64,000 nucleotides of DNA from Nepenthes gracilis (GCA_033239525.1 BSYO01000006.1:310001-374000), one strand, 5' to 3'; shown: positions 35,978-48,434, counted from the first letter of the stretch. The notes: generated by a model from the letters alone, not told the origin. Translations and numbers: made by a program.

Positions 35978-37012
35978 TGAAAAAGGACTTTGTCGTAAAG
36001 GGTACAATTAAGTTTCGACCCAGGTAAAAATAGCGGAAGTAGTAAAAAATTAAATATTCAATACACGTAAAGAATATTTAGTTCTAGATGCTAATGATAC
36101 TAACAATCATGAAAAATATGAACGAGTATAAGTAATAATAAAAAGACACGATTTTTGGTGACGAAGGAAAAACTCGATATCCACGGTAATCGAAAAAAAT
36201 CCTCGAGGCTTCAACGGTCAGGGAAGCAATGCACTATGAAAATCAACTTACAGACTGGGCGGTAACGACGCGCTAACTTAGCCAACTTACTCCTGTCTTG
36301 TGATCCCTACCAAGGAACCCCTTGGATTTGCCCACGGCAACGGAACCGAATACCTTCCAATCTTCACGTCAATCTTTTCACTTTAGCCACTTGAATTGCC
36401 GAACACAATCGGATCTCCTTCTTCAACGAATCAACGTCTCCAACGAAGGTCGAAGAATGGAAGTGTTTAAATGGTTAAGAGAAAGTGAAGAGGAAACTTG
36501 TTAGAATATGAAACCCAATCTCGTAGCATTTGGTTTTCTCAAGAGAAGTAAGATCAATGAAATATGAACAACGTTCTTCTCAAGTGGTGCACGAAACTAG
36601 CTTGTCAAGAGTCCTAGGGTTCCAAAAATATAAGCCAAGTATTTATAGATGGCTCAAAATTCATATTTAAAAACTTACCCGTTGCTTCGGCGCTCGAGCG
36701 CAGCTCAAGTGCGCGATGGGCATACGGAGGGTTTCCAAAGAAACCCTCGTGCACTTGAGCTCGAGGTGGCACACAGCGAGCGGGGACCATTCTGGATTTT
36801 GGAGTCGAGCCGGAAGTGAGCGCACGGAGGGCGCGGGGCTTCGGACGGACTTGAGCAACTGGAGAGCACATGGCAGGTGCGGTATCCCTGGAAGACGGAA
36901 CGGACAGCAACGAATATGGGTTGATACTGTATCTCGACAACTCATAACCTGACATCGATACAATAGTACATATGGTCATGAAATATGCCAATTTAGAAAA
37001 ATAACTCGAACA
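35978..37012 (-). repeat. 3' LTR of element C
   Basis: 1,035 bp. On the + strand it runs from TGAAAAAGGACTTTG to ataactcgaaca; on the minus strand it starts TGTTCGAG. A TATAAATAC box lies at about 36639-36647 (minus). It aligns with solo LTR 3 and with fragment D. The adjoining polypurine tract fixes its inner limit. Frames such as 36614-37342 (minus) and 36716-36952 are inside the LTR or cross its edge and are not genes. Confidence 0.87.
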
Positions 37013-37024
37013 ATCTCCCCTTTT
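37013..37024 (-). other. Polypurine tract of element C
   Basis: On the minus strand the purine run aaaaggggagat directly precedes the LTR start TGTTCG. It is the plus-strand primer. Confidence 0.8.
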
Positions 37025-37458
37025 GGCAATTCCGTGACAAAACCCAGAAAGTAAATAAATACAAGTGAAACACGGGTTCAGATACCACCGAGATAAAACT
37101 TGTGTACATAAAAATCTACGCCAAGTGAAAAATAAGAGATACAAAAAAATGTAAAAATCTATACTAGTACTGCTGTGTCGATGTGGTGACAGCTGCGTCG
37201 ACAATGTATCAGTTGTCTGGTCAAATAGGATTAGTACCAACAATACATAAATAATATGGTAAAATAAAGAAAACAACATGCAATAGTAGAAAAAATAATG
37301 AGATACAAGCAGTACTGAAGTTAAAAAATAACGAAATAACATGTAACAGAAATAACAAGTCTCCCCCTAACATAAAGAATAACGGCTCCCCTAATCTCCC
37401 CCTATCAAAAGGAACCAAGACCTCCACCTTTTTGTCACGAAGAGCCAAAGAGAGGGGA

Positions 37459-38637
37459 TCACTTAGAAGCGGAAGAATCATCGAAGGGTGGAGTACCATA
37501 ATGATGCTACCAGCGCCGAAGCTCAGCCTCCTGGGTAGCCAAATGATCATCCAACCGCTCAAAACCAACAAGTAGGTGTGACTGTAACTTAGATTGGGAA
37601 GCAAGAATTCGCTCATGAGAGGAATATAGACACTCAAAACGGTCAACAAGACGAGACAGTTGACCCATCAGAGCGGCTGAGGAAGATGTGGAGTGCCGAT
37701 GCGGAGTAGACGGTCCAGGACCCAATGAGTCAGGGAAGGACGAGGCAGAGCCAGAGGGTCCATCGTCGGGCTAAGGAGGAGGCACCGCAGGAAAGGTTCA
37801 TCGAACGGCTCCGGGGGGTCCACAGCAAAGCGACATGCGTGGGATTGACTCTGACCAAAAGTAGTGGAAGTGATAGGACGGGCGAGCTGGAGACGAGGAA
37901 AATCAGAGAAGGGGTGACCAAGCCCAGCAAGCAACCGTTGAATGTGGCACTAGTGTGGAAGGTTGTCCTCTTTACTGGCGGTGAAGTGGGAAATAATGTG
38001 AGTGATGAGATGGGACGACAAATCAATTGGTTGACCACTCAAAAGAACATACAAAAATAATGCTTTGTCCATGGAAATGGATGAGCAGTGAGAAACCGAA
38101 AATATGTTCTTAAGCATGATACGGCTCATGACCAGACGTCGGGGAGAGAGATAGGAGGTCTTAAAAGCTCTGTCATTCCACTCCATAGGGGCACCATAGA
38201 GAAAGGTGGCAATCTCATTTGTACGAGGCCGGAAGAAGGAAGGAGAATGGTAGGTTGGGTTTGTCACCCGAGGGAGGCCAAGAACGCGTGGAAGAATATC
38301 AGAAATAATGTGAAGGTGTGCCCCCATTTAAGGTGGAGAAGGAATTGAAAGAAATCGCATAAATATTAGAGTAAAACTCTTGAATGAAAATAAGAGACGG
38401 AACAATCAAACCGGTGAGTACCGGCTCCCAATCACGGTCAGTGAAGACAGAATAGATGGAAGGGTCGAGAGAGTCAAGGCGGACTTTCCGTTCAAGGGAG
38501 AGTTGATGATGTGACATGTGGGTGGTAAAGAGAGTATTGGCCTCGGGACTGATAAATTGATCGGGAGCGGAGACCCCACTCGGCCGAGTGCGTTTGTCAC
38601 TCGACTTACGCGCCAGGGACTTTCTTAGGGTCGACAT
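37459..38637 (-). pseudogene. Post-pol extra ORF of element C, frameshifted
   Basis: The best copy of the extra ORF. It starts MSTLRKSLARKSSDKRTRP at 38637 and keeps an open block to 38299. The block includes LERKVRLDSLDPSIYSVF and a W-x-x-V-(8)-P-x-x-x-x-x-x-x-E-F-Y-S-N segment. After a frameshift the next block (38327-37950) has a segment ending SGQPIDLSSHLITHII. Two more frame changes follow. The last block (37725-37507) reads MGQLSRLVDRFECLYSSHE and an LxxH-rich coiled-coil-like tail. A TAG follows where related copies seem to have a Gln codon. The order of these motifs resembles the plant putative transposon protein family; Sireviruses often have an env-like ORF here. No signal peptide or clear membrane span is seen, which speaks against a true envelope protein. 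Role unknown. Confidence 0.65.
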
Positions 38638-39535
38638 TTGAAAAAAATAAGGACATTGAAATCAGGAAATATCAAGGCTTTGGCTTCCTCCCCATTGGGC
38701 TTATATGCAAATATGTGAATATATAAATATATATATATAATATTATTGTTGATTTAAGTTTTTATTTATTTATTTGCTGATTTTGGTGTGGGAAGCAGAG
38801 AACGGTGGCGTGCAGCTAAGCCGTGCACAGTGGCGGCTTCAACTGGCGGCTTTAGCTGCTCAACGGTTGGCGGCGGCTTGAGGTGTCACGGACAGCGCAA
38901 GGCAAGCATCGAGACGGAAGGGAACGCAGCGCCGGAGGACTCCTGCACCCACGTTGCTGGCCAGTGGTGACAGCCAGGGAGGAGCACCCACACGGTGGAT
39001 TGGGTCGCCCTACCACTAGTGAGGGAGAAGGCACCGAAAAGCCCCAGGAACGGGCCATGTGACACAGAACATCGAGGACTCACGGAGTCCATGGACGTCG
39101 CACACAATTCATGCAAGAACCGGTGATTTTGGGGTAAGGATGGTAGCAATTGGCGACCCAAGAAGTCATCCAACCAAAGGAAAGGGAAAACGGGGCCGGC
39201 AACCCCATGAACGGCGGCGGCAACAGTAAAAAAAAATAGAGAGAGATGAGTGAGTATTTACCTTGATGATGCCCACAATTGAGAAGAATGAGGGTAGATC
39301 TAGTGGAGAGTGAGAGGGAGAGAGGCAGCCGATGCAAGGAAAGGGTGAGAGCAGAGAGGACGCACTCGAGGGTTGTGGACAGTGCACGCTGCACGCTAGA
39401 TGATAAAAGGGAGCAGCGTGCGATCGAGCCCACAGCGGGCGAGTGCAGGGGTGCGCGCCTTTTTCCCTCTTTTTTTTTAATTTTTTTTTTGTTTTTTTGT
39501 TGTTGTTGTTTTGGTTTTTTTTATAAATGTAGGCG
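38638..39535 (-). other. Noncoding spacer after pol in element C
   Basis: Lies between the RNase H end and the post-pol ORF. It holds a T/G-rich low-complexity tract (39460-39525) and GC-rich sequence at 38790-39450. Several overlapping frames occur (38886-39173, 39080-39433, 39166-39387), none with a recognisable domain. It could be a leader or intron for a spliced mRNA of the post-pol ORF, but this is only an idea. Confidence 0.5.
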
Positions 39536-42470
39536 TCACTCGTTGGGTGGTGAGCACACTCCGATGACAGTTCTCAAAAATTCAAACCGCACACTGTCTA
39601 AGGGTTTGGTAAGGATATCGGCCAGTTGATGTTCGGTTGGAGTGTGTGTAAGTGATATGACTCGAGTTTCCACAAGCTCACGAATGAAATGATGTCGAAT
39701 ATCGATATGTTTGGTACAGGAGTGTTGGACAAGGGTTTTAGAAATATTTATAGTACTAGTATTGTCACAGTAAATCTGCATAGTATCCTGGACAATGCCA
39801 TGGTTAAGAAGTATTTGTTTCATCCATAGAAGTTGTGTGCAACAGCTTCCCGCGGCTATGTATTCGACTTCGGCCATAGATAATGAAATGGAGTTTTGTT
39901 TCTTACTCATCCAAGCCACCAGGTTGGAGCCGACATAAAAACACCCACCGGAGGTACTCTTTCGATTCTCAATATTTTTGGTCCAATCGGTATCGGAGTA
40001 TCCGGCCAAAGTAAAATTTGATTCGTTAGAGAAGATAATCCCAAAATCAAATGTCCCGTTGATATATCGAATAATACGCTTAACAGCACTTAAATGAGAT
40101 TCTTTTGGATTAGATTGATAATGGGTGCAGATACTAACACTAAATGCAATGTCGGGTCGACTAGCTGTCAAATACAGGAGACTACCGTTCATGCTTCTAT
40201 AAAGAGATGGATCGACACTCTTACCCGCAGGATCACGATCCAACTTTGAGGAAGTACTCATGGGTGACCGAGTATATTTGGAGTTATCAAGATTGAAACG
40301 TTTGATAAGATCCTTGGCATATTTGGCTTGGGAAATAAAAGTACCGTAAGAGAGTTGCCGAATTTGTAAGCCAATGAAGTATGTAAGTTATCCGATCATA
40401 CCCATTTCGAATTCTAATGCCATACAGTCGGCAAAGGAATGAGCACGGGAGTCTACAGTAACACCAAAGATGATGTCATCAACATAAACTTGGGCTACCA
40501 ATATACATTTTTTGATCATTTGGACAAATAAAGTTTTATCAACACTGCCTCGAACAAAACCATGATCACAAAGATACGATATGAGACGCTCGTACCAGGC
40601 TCTGGGAGCTCGCTTAAGGCCGTAGAGAGCCTTTTTTAGCTTGTACACATGATCCAGAAATGTAGGATTCACAAAAACTTTCGGTTGTTCTACATAAACC
40701 TCTTCTTGAATGAAACCATTTAGGAATACACTTTTGACATCCATTTGGTACAGTTTAAAGCCCATGGTATACACAACAGATAGAAGAATACGAATAGACT
40801 TGAGACGAGCTACAGGGGCAAACGTCTCGTCATAGTCAATGCCTTCTACCTGAGTATATCCTTAAGCAATAATGCGAGCTTTATTTCGGGTGCTATTTTT
40901 ATTTTCATCGGTTTTATTTTTGAATATCCACTTGGTCCCAATAATATTTGTATGGGTAGGACAGGGAACCAAGGACCATACATCATTCCTCACAAATTGA
41001 TTTAGTTCCTCACGCATGGCATTTGTTTAGCACTTATCGAATAAGGCCTCTTCTACCTTTTTTGGTTCGATGTGAGAGACATAACAGGTATAGGCGAGCT
41101 GATTTAGAATACGGTGACGCAGCCTCATACCTTCATTAGCATCGCCTAACATAAGATCCTTAGGATGATTGAGCTTAACTCTGGTAGAATGTTCCTTTGT
41201 AGGAATGGCGATAGGAGTTACTTGCGCAATATCGGGAAAAGATAAGTTGGGTGAGGAGTCATCATGATCATCTTTTTTATTTGAACAATTAGTGTTTTCA
41301 GGATGGTCATGAGGAGTGTCATTCACAATAACATTTATGGATTTCATAACCGTTTGAGTGCGCAAATTGAAGACTCGAAAGGCTTGACTAGTTAGAGAAT
41401 ATCCCAAGAATATTCCTTCATTACTTTTTGAGTTGAACTTTCCTAAGTTTTTTCTATCATGTAGAATAAAGCATTGACAACCAAAGATATGAAAATACTT
41501 AATATTTGGTTTCTTTCCTTTCCAAAGTTCATAAGGGGTTGTTTCTATTCCAGGTCTTAGGTAGACTTAGTTAATTATGTGACAGGCTGTATTTACAGCT
41601 TCGCCCTAGAAGTGCATAGCAATATTTTTTACATTGCATTATAGTTCTGGTCATCACTTGAATAACCTGAGTTTTACGTTCAACAATCCCATTTTGTTGT
41701 GGAGTAATGGGGGAAGAAAATTCATGATAAATTCCTTCATCATTACAAAACATTTCAAAATTGAAAATCTCAAACTCCTTACCATGGTCACTACGAATTC
41801 TAATGATAGAAGTTTCTTTTTCATTAGTGAGTTTTTTACATAAGATTTTTACGTGGTCAAACGTGTCAGATTTTTTTCGAATAAGATCTATCTACGAATA
41901 CCTAGAATAATCGTCCACAACCACCAAAATGTACGTTTTACCACCTAAACTTTCAGTTCTAAAAGGCCCCATAAGATCCATATGAATTAATTGACATGGA
42001 CCACACACATGATATTTTAAATTTGACAGTTTAGAGAGCCATTCAACACAACTCTTCTTCAAAATTTTTGATAAGCTTTTAAAATTTAAGTGGCCAAGGC
42101 ATTGATGCCACAATTCTGTGGTATCAATTTTAGCTGATTTGTATTCAAAAATGTTGTTTGGCTCGATACCATAAAGATTGTCATGAATTCTCTTGCCCTC
42201 TAAAATGATTGAGCCATTTGGGTCATAGATGGAGCATTTATCTTGAAAAAATTAGACCTCGAAGTTGTCATCATAAAATTGACTAATACTTAGGAGGTTA
42301 GATTTCAATCCTGATACATACAAGACATCACGGGGCTTCGAGAGTCCAGAAATACATATCAAGCCTCGACCAAGAATAGGAGCTCTTAAGCCATCACCAA
42401 AGACAACCATCCCATCGGGATGGTCTGACATTGAGAAGAACATGACTTTATTTTCACACATGTGTCTAGA
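39536..42470 (-). pseudogene. pol of element C: pre-integrase, integrase, reverse transcriptase, RNase H
   Basis: From 5' to 3' on the minus strand: pre-integrase (42461-42252, SDHPDGMVVFGDGLRAPILG). Zinc-binding and integrase core (42113-41571), with WHQCLGHLNF, HMDLMGPF and VVDDYSRYS and later ENGIVER-like SSPITPQQNGIVERK. Post-core linker (41407-41027). Reverse transcriptase (40774-40388), with [29 protein letters not shown] and the catalytic YVDDIIFG. RNase H (40261-39536), with SRPDIAFSV, STSGGCFYVG, the Glu of AEVEYIAA and the DNTSTINIS block. A few stops or frameshifts separate the blocks (near 42114-42250, 41408-41570, 40775-41026 and 40262-40387). It is broken but young-looking compared with A and B. 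Confidence 0.87.
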
Positions 42471-42578
42471 GCATCCACTATCTAAGTACCACAGAGATTG
42501 ATTTTGAGCTTTTAAGGCTATGTGAGCAACATGGCAATGATATGTTTTTGAAGAGTTTTTTAGCTCACTTTTCTTTAC

Positions 42579-44390
42579 TCAAATTTTTCTCCCTGAATTC
42601 ACTTTCTGATTTAATATTTTTACTTGTTCATTCAATTGCTGAATGTGATCAATAAGTTTAATCATTTTTATCCCTTGTCTTTGGTTGTACAAAAGATTCA
42701 TGGTGTAGTATAGAGGACGAATGTGACCAACTTTTCTACACGCATGACAGGTAGGTAAAAACTTAGGTATGGAAGAACTATTCATAGATCTTTGATTGAA
42801 ATTGGTAGAGGCCTTGAAAGTTTTTGATGATTTATTCATGACATTTTGATTATGTAGATTAGGCAAATGAGTTGAGCCAAATCTTTTCTCCACACGTAGA
42901 GGCACGGTCTTAATGACTTTAGGAGTGGTAATATTTTTGAGTGAAACTTTTGTGGCGGGAACAAATACAGTTTTAGGTTGTGGACTATGTTGGAAGATTT
43001 TCTCAATATAATCCAAACTCTTTTTATTTCCAGCCACTTTCCCAATCCCTAACATATGATCAAGTTTTTGGGTTACACTTAAGAATTTTTTCAGATCGTT
43101 CTTAGTGTTCTCCAGCTCCACTTCTAGAGTCATAATTTTAACGATTAAGGAGTTATTTTTTACTTTCAGGTCATGACGAGTAATAGTGGCACCCTTCAAT
43201 TTTGTTGTAACTTCATCCTTTTCTCTTTCCAGGTCGATGAGCTTATTATTTAAACTTTTATTCCTTTTCTTTACTTTCAAGTATTCCCTAAAAAGTTTAT
43301 TATATATTTCTTGAAATCCATCAAAATCACTATCAGATTCTTCATGAAAGGAATCTGACTGTTCAGGAGGTGCACTGGTGGCTTCGTCGCCACTGATTAT
43401 AGATGTCTTGAATGCCATATAATTTACTTCATTATCTTCAGAGGATTGTTCATTGTAATTTGCATCATCTTCATCATCCGTTAGAGACACATTTAAAACT
43501 TTTCCTTTTTGACGCTTAAAATTTCGGCACTCAATCCGGATATGACCGAAATCGTAGCATTCATGGCAATGGATTTCTTAAGATTTTTTATTTTTAACAT
43601 CTTTAGTTTTCTTTTTATCCTTTTTGAATGGAGTGTGAGACAGATCAGTTCTTTTGGAAAGTCGTTTGCTATTCTTATTTTTAAAAAATTTCTTAAATTT
43701 TTTTATGAATAGAGCAAAATCCTCATCACTACATGACTCATCATCTGAGTGATGATCTTTCTCTTCCTTTACTGTTTTCAGAGCAATTGATTTGTTCCTT
43801 TTGGATTGGAGAAGAGTGTGTTCATAAGTTTGAAGGGGACCTACAAGTTCTTCTATTTTCAATTTATCTAAATCTTTACTTTCTTCAATGGTTGTAACTT
43901 TTGGTCTAAATTATTCATGTAAAGATAGTAGAACTTTTCGGACAATTCTATTTTTAGGAATACGTTATCCTAAATTGAATGTAGAATTCACAATGTCATT
44001 TAATTTAGCATAAAATTCATCAAAAGTCTCGTCATCTTTCATTCGTATTTCTTTAAATTTAGTGGTGAACATTTATAATTTTAAATTTTTAACTAGTTTA
44101 GTGCCTTCGTGGGTAATTTCAAGAATGTCCCAGGTTTCTTTTGATTTTTCACGCATAGAGATGCGTTTAAATTTTACGGAAAAAACAGCCATAAATAGAG
44201 CATGTAACCCATTATTATTCCAGTTACATGCATCAAGTTCCTCTTTAGTCCACAAAGATAAGATTTTTGGTTCATCACCGGTGAAATTTGTGGGTGGAGT
44301 CCACCCAATTTGGGTACTAGCCTAAACTCGCTCATCCATTGATTTTTAAAATGCTCTCATACATACTTTTCAGTATACATAATTGCTCCC
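42579..44390 (-). pseudogene. gag of element C, broken
   Basis: The gag start lies at 44390-44260 (FAGSNYVY, then a stop near the MDER segment). It continues with WTKEELDACNWNNNGLHALF (44255-44073), a Lys-rich part (43862-43578) and a 303-codon block (43490-42579). The last block has a long coiled coil (about residues 60-150) and a zinc knuckle (CHACRKVGHIRPLYYT) in which the last Cys has become Tyr. Frames change between blocks. Gag would form the virus-like particle. Confidence 0.82.
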
Positions 44391-44990
44391 AGCAAAATGT
44401 AAAAACACGATTTAAAAAAGTTCTCAGGTGGAATTAAGAAAATTAATCAGATGTTGGGTTTGAGAAAGATAGTTGAAATCAAAAGGGCCTAAGATTTACT
44501 GATATTAAAAGCAAATGTTAACTCAAAGATCATATTTGTTCCATCCATCTTGGTCCCTAAGTCAAATATTATTTCATCCACCCCATTGAAATGAAGTCAC
44601 AACACTTGAATAAGCTAAATATAACAAATGTCTTGGTTAAACAAAGGCCAACAAGAAGACTAAGAAATCTACTAAAATTATTCAACGCTATCACTATATA
44701 AGTTGGAAAGTGAGAAAGAACTTTTTAAAAATCAGACTAAGAGCCAAGTTAGTAAATTTTACTTCTCTTTAATTTTATATATACATACCATGGGTATAGA
44801 GAAATTAGTCATGTTTGCCCCCATTATTATATGACTAATTTTTTAAACAATTATAAACAAATAATAGAGATTAATAATCTTGCTAATCATATTAAATATC
44901 TAAAGAAACAAATTACCAAATCATCCAAGATCGTTAAATCAAAAAAAAAAAAAAAAAGTGTGGATCAAAAAGAATGATCTTACTTACCAA

Positions 44991-45830
44991 AAAGTTATAT
45001 TATTCATGAAATGGCTTTATATGTTGTATATATTACTTAAAATATGGCGCTGCCTCATGATAGTCTCTTGCATGTGTGCCTCTGCTCTCATGCTCCATCA
45101 CTCTTGGCATCCTGATGCATATACATTTGTCTCTAATGGGAGCCTAACCACTCTCGAGCATATTTTGTCAGGAACCAACTACGTTTGACACATGCCTCTC
45201 TATCACTCATTGGCCATTTGTCTAAAATGTGAGTGCCTATCTTGCACTCATTTGAGACCTTATCTGCCTACAATGCCTAAAGCAAGCTTGATGCATGCTT
45301 ATGTATCAATCTACAATGTTTTATATTTTCTTATGCTGTTTGTGCACTGTCCATATCTTCACGTTTCCACTTACCTCTCTCATCATACTCTCTCTATCTC
45401 CAATCTACCGAATCTACATATTTTTTTTCTTGAAATCTAAGGAGAATTTAAAGTATGTTTTCACATTCTCTTCTCTCCCTCATACTTTTGAGTCTTCATC
45501 AATGGTGATAGCTAGGCTCGACCATGGTAGGGGGTTGTCATCTCATTTAGTGAGATTGGTCATGTTTATGTGTATTAATGTTTACAAGATTTGGTTATAG
45601 ATTTAGCATTTTGAGTAGTGTTTTTCCATGGATGGTCCATTTTGGCATTCACTCCTGTCTTGACAGTCCCATCCAATAGTTTTAGGTTTCTCATAATGTG
45701 ATCTGTAGGAACTAGTTCTTGCACCCTTGTTGTGGTGGATTTAAGCTTGGCTCTTTCTTTTTTTTTTTTTTTTTTTTGTAGTGGGTCAAATTAGTGTCAC
45801 TTATGGCCAATTGTCATGTTTTGTTTTCAA
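44991..45830 (+). other. Spacer of element B between gag and the post-pol ORF
   Basis: Where pol would be expected the sequence passes directly to the spacer that follows pol in A and C. It includes tgcatgcttatg-type short repeats around 45110-45300 as in A at 10080-10100. An 18-base T run is at about 45760. The frames at 44958-45188, 45192-45440 and 45295-45600 are not conserved. Confidence 0.5.
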
Positions 45831-46965
45831 ATGACCTCTACTAAGAAATTTGCCTTAAAATGTTCACATAGTGGCCCCTCTTTGGAATCCAATTACTTCA
45901 TCAATGCCACATTTCTCTCACAAACTGATGAACTATTAGTAGTTTACCTTGGAATGAGAAGTGGACCTAATCTCCTTAAATCGAACATTTTCATCTGACT
46001 TTGTTGACCGGTTCTAGGAACTGGTCTTCACTAATCTCATCTCTTCATCCATCCTCATTGCCAAAGAATTTAATACTAATATTCATAATATTGACAAGGA
46101 GTCAAACTTCTTCTCTACCTTTCTTAAGAGGAATACCCTTTGAATCACTCTAGAGTTAATAGCAAGCACTCAATATCTTCCAAGAGTGCAATATCTCGAC
46201 TAGCCTTACTCATTCTGTGACATGCCATTTTATGACAAAATTGCCTTCTTTCTCCATGATGCTCTCATGAATAGGCAAGGAAAATCATTTAAAACTAAGT
46301 ATTTTACTTCTCGAAGACTTGTAGTATGTTAGATTATACTTAAGAATATTTTTCTCATTACTCATTGCACCTCATGCTCTCTCGACATGACCCTCTTCTT
46401 ATATGCTCTCCTTCTCAAAAGGTCAATTGGTCTCCCTTCCCATCTCTAATCACATATGATTTTAGTATTTGTGAGTAAGAAGTATGGTAACATTTCCTAC
46501 GGTTGTCTCATTCAACAGCTCATAATGGATTTTAGAATGTCTTTTTCAGATCTCCCTCGTATGCCTCTTAATCCATTGATCGCACCATGTTCAAATAAAA
46601 CTAGACACACAAAGTGTCACTCACCTAAGCATCCCGATCTGATTGATTAGCTATATTTGGATGCTAGCTTTTCTTAGTTTACTTTTGGACCTTCTTAGCC
46701 ACCTTTGTCCTTCTCATCCTCCTCCTTCATTATCATGTGCCAACTCTCCTGGATGTTGGACCAATTAGTCACTACTAATGCAAACTTATCTTGGCTTCCT
46801 ATGAATCAAAATTGATTAGAGTCCCGTGTCTTTGAGAATTTTCGGCGAATTGACACCCGACTGGATGCCTAGAAGGTGTACATGAGGAAGCACAAGAACC
46901 AACTCTACGAAACATTACGTCTACGGCGGATAGTGATCACTTCAACCCTACTTGATGCATTCATT
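45831..46965 (+). pseudogene. Post-pol extra ORF of element B, broken
   Basis: Starts MTSTKKFALK at 45831, equivalent to MSTLRKSLARK of element C. The C-terminal coiled-coil-like part is recognisable at about 46820-46880 (VFENFRRIDTRLDA, compare LVGFERLDDHLATQEAELRR in C). It has many stops. Together with A and C this makes three independent copies in one window. Confidence 0.55.
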
Positions 46966-47346
46966 TGAACATTCAATCAAAAGGGGGAAGTAGCATAATA
47001 AATGTAGCAGGAGTAACAATATCTCCAGAAAGGGTTAGTTAGAGCTTTCTTTTACCTCTTATGTGTATGTATTGTTGGTTTGTACTTCTCATTTTACCTA
47101 GTGCACTTGAATAAACTTTTACTATGTTTTCCCTGCAATATTACTATTAAATATTTTTGTATATATTTTCTATAAATGCACTATAGTTTAAAGTTTATGT
47201 GTCGTTTATCTTTTATTTAATAGCAGATTTTTATATACATGGATTCTATTTTAGTAGTATTTGAACTCGTAAGTCACATATTTTTTTATTTTTTTATTTT
47301 TTTTATATATAAAGGATTTTATCATGAAATTATCAAAATGAAAAAT

Positions 47347-48434
47347 TGTTAGAAATATTTTATATTAAAATATTTCGTAATTGGGTAAAATACATATTTT
47401 GAAGAATTCTTAAGTATTGGTAGAGACCAACACTGTATCCATACTTATGGTTTGCAAATACGTCATCTGTCAGTATCTATGCCTGACCTACACCTAATAA
47501 GCATATGTGCATATTTTATCCATAGTGCCGATGCTTGATGTGCACGTGAGTCAAGCATGAATACCATTTATCTAGAGTAGCTGCACTTAATGTGCATCTG
47601 AGTTGCATGAGTGGCATTTAACAAACGTGCTACGCCTCATGTGTGCTCGAGTGGCACACGTGTGATGGGGCATGGACTTCTTGCTAAAGTTTCTATACAT
47701 GAATCGTGCTTATATAGTTCACAAGCGTAGAGGTGCTGCATCGTTAACGGCTATATGTTTTTACCATAATTTTTTACTTCCTCTATAAATATCTTACTAC
47801 CGCACATTTACTAAGAGAGGGAAGAACCAGTGTAAAGTGCAAAATGACTACTATATTAAAGCTCTCTTTAATAAAAAAAAGTGAATAGTCTTTTTTTCAT
47901 TTGAGAATCAAACATATTTTTCTATCGTACTGCATACTACCTTAAACCTATAAGATTTCATTAGGATGTTGGTAACGTGGATATTGGGATCTAATAGTGC
48001 GTAAAAATTCTATGACAGGTGAAGTAAGACTGATAAAAAGACTAAAATGTGTCTAGTTCTACTACTAAAAGTAAATCCAAAAATCTCCTTAACAAGAGTC
48101 ATAAGTTCGGAGTAAAATGATTGAGATTTAGATCCTTTATACTATACGTTTTATAAGTTGATTTTGTCAATATATTATTTTCATTGGTTGTAGAAACTCG
48201 GAGCATTTTATATGATAAATGTTAGTCATTGATATTTTCATTCGTCACCAAAATTTACGTTTATTTTTTACTATTTAGATTTATTTTAATACTATAATTA
48301 ACTTTTAGTATTTATTTTAATTTTTATTTAATCATGAATATACTTTATATACATTATATATTTAAGTATATTTATTTTTGCTGAGTTAAAAGTGTCTAAA
48401 TTATTTAAGATTAGAGACCTCCTAATCTTATTCA
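47347..48434 (+). repeat. 3' LTR of element B
   Basis: 1,088 bp from TGTTAGAAATATTT to ctaatcttattca. The start matches the LTR start of A (TGTTAGGAATATTT at 14991). The later part matches the 5' LTR remnant at 34463-34790 and the LTR ends of A. A TATA-like tataaatatctta is at about 47785. Confidence 0.75.

Larger units (their letters stand above)
35978..44397 (-). mobile_element. Element C: Sirevirus-like copia retrotransposon, reverse orientation, 5' LTR deleted
   Basis: Read on the minus strand: gag (44390-42579), pre-integrase and pol (42470-39536), spacer, post-pol ORF (38637-37459), polypurine tract (37024-37013), 3' LTR (37012-35978). It is the best-kept element here, with long open blocks of up to 303 and 242 codons and relatively few breaks. 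On its 5' side gag stops close to its first codons at about 44397, where gag of element B in the other orientation begins. The 5' LTR and primer site are therefore gone, probably by one deletion that also removed part of B. Left flank before the LTR is tacct (35973-35977); the right duplication is lost. Confidence 0.85.
34835..44990 (+). pseudogene. gag of element B, split by element C
   Basis: Left part from about 34835 shows the gag start (near NNYTY and VCMRVF), then pieces parallel to gag of A and C with many stops. Right part 44398-44990 begins DLKKF and continues with a QMLGLRKIV segment equal to LDHMLGIGKVA in C, then a zinc-knuckle remnant near 44800. About 80 codons are missing at the junction. 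Not functional. Confidence 0.7.
34463..48434 (+). mobile_element. Element B: Sirevirus-like copia element lacking pol, interrupted by element C
   Basis: Left part: LTR remnant, worn primer site and gag (34463-35977). Right part: rest of gag, post-pol ORF and a full 3' LTR (44398-48434). No integrase, reverse transcriptase or RNase H is found between the end of gag (about 44990) and the post-pol spacer, so pol was lost or never present. The two halves belong together because gag stops at the equivalent of YNKLFR..Y before C and resumes about 80 codons further along the same gag after C. The 5' LTR is missing most of its left part. No target duplication can be read; acgta follows the 3' LTR. 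Confidence 0.75.

Noticed and set aside
36614..37342. 242-codon minus frame with hydrophobic segments
   Set aside because: It runs from the post-pol tail across the polypurine tract into the 3' LTR of element C. A real gene would not cross these signals; the hydrophobicity comes from T-rich DNA.
37459..38637. Post-pol ORF of element C called as a true viral envelope gene
   Set aside because: No signal peptide, membrane anchor or Cys pattern of an envelope protein is visible; only its position is shared with so-called env-like ORFs.
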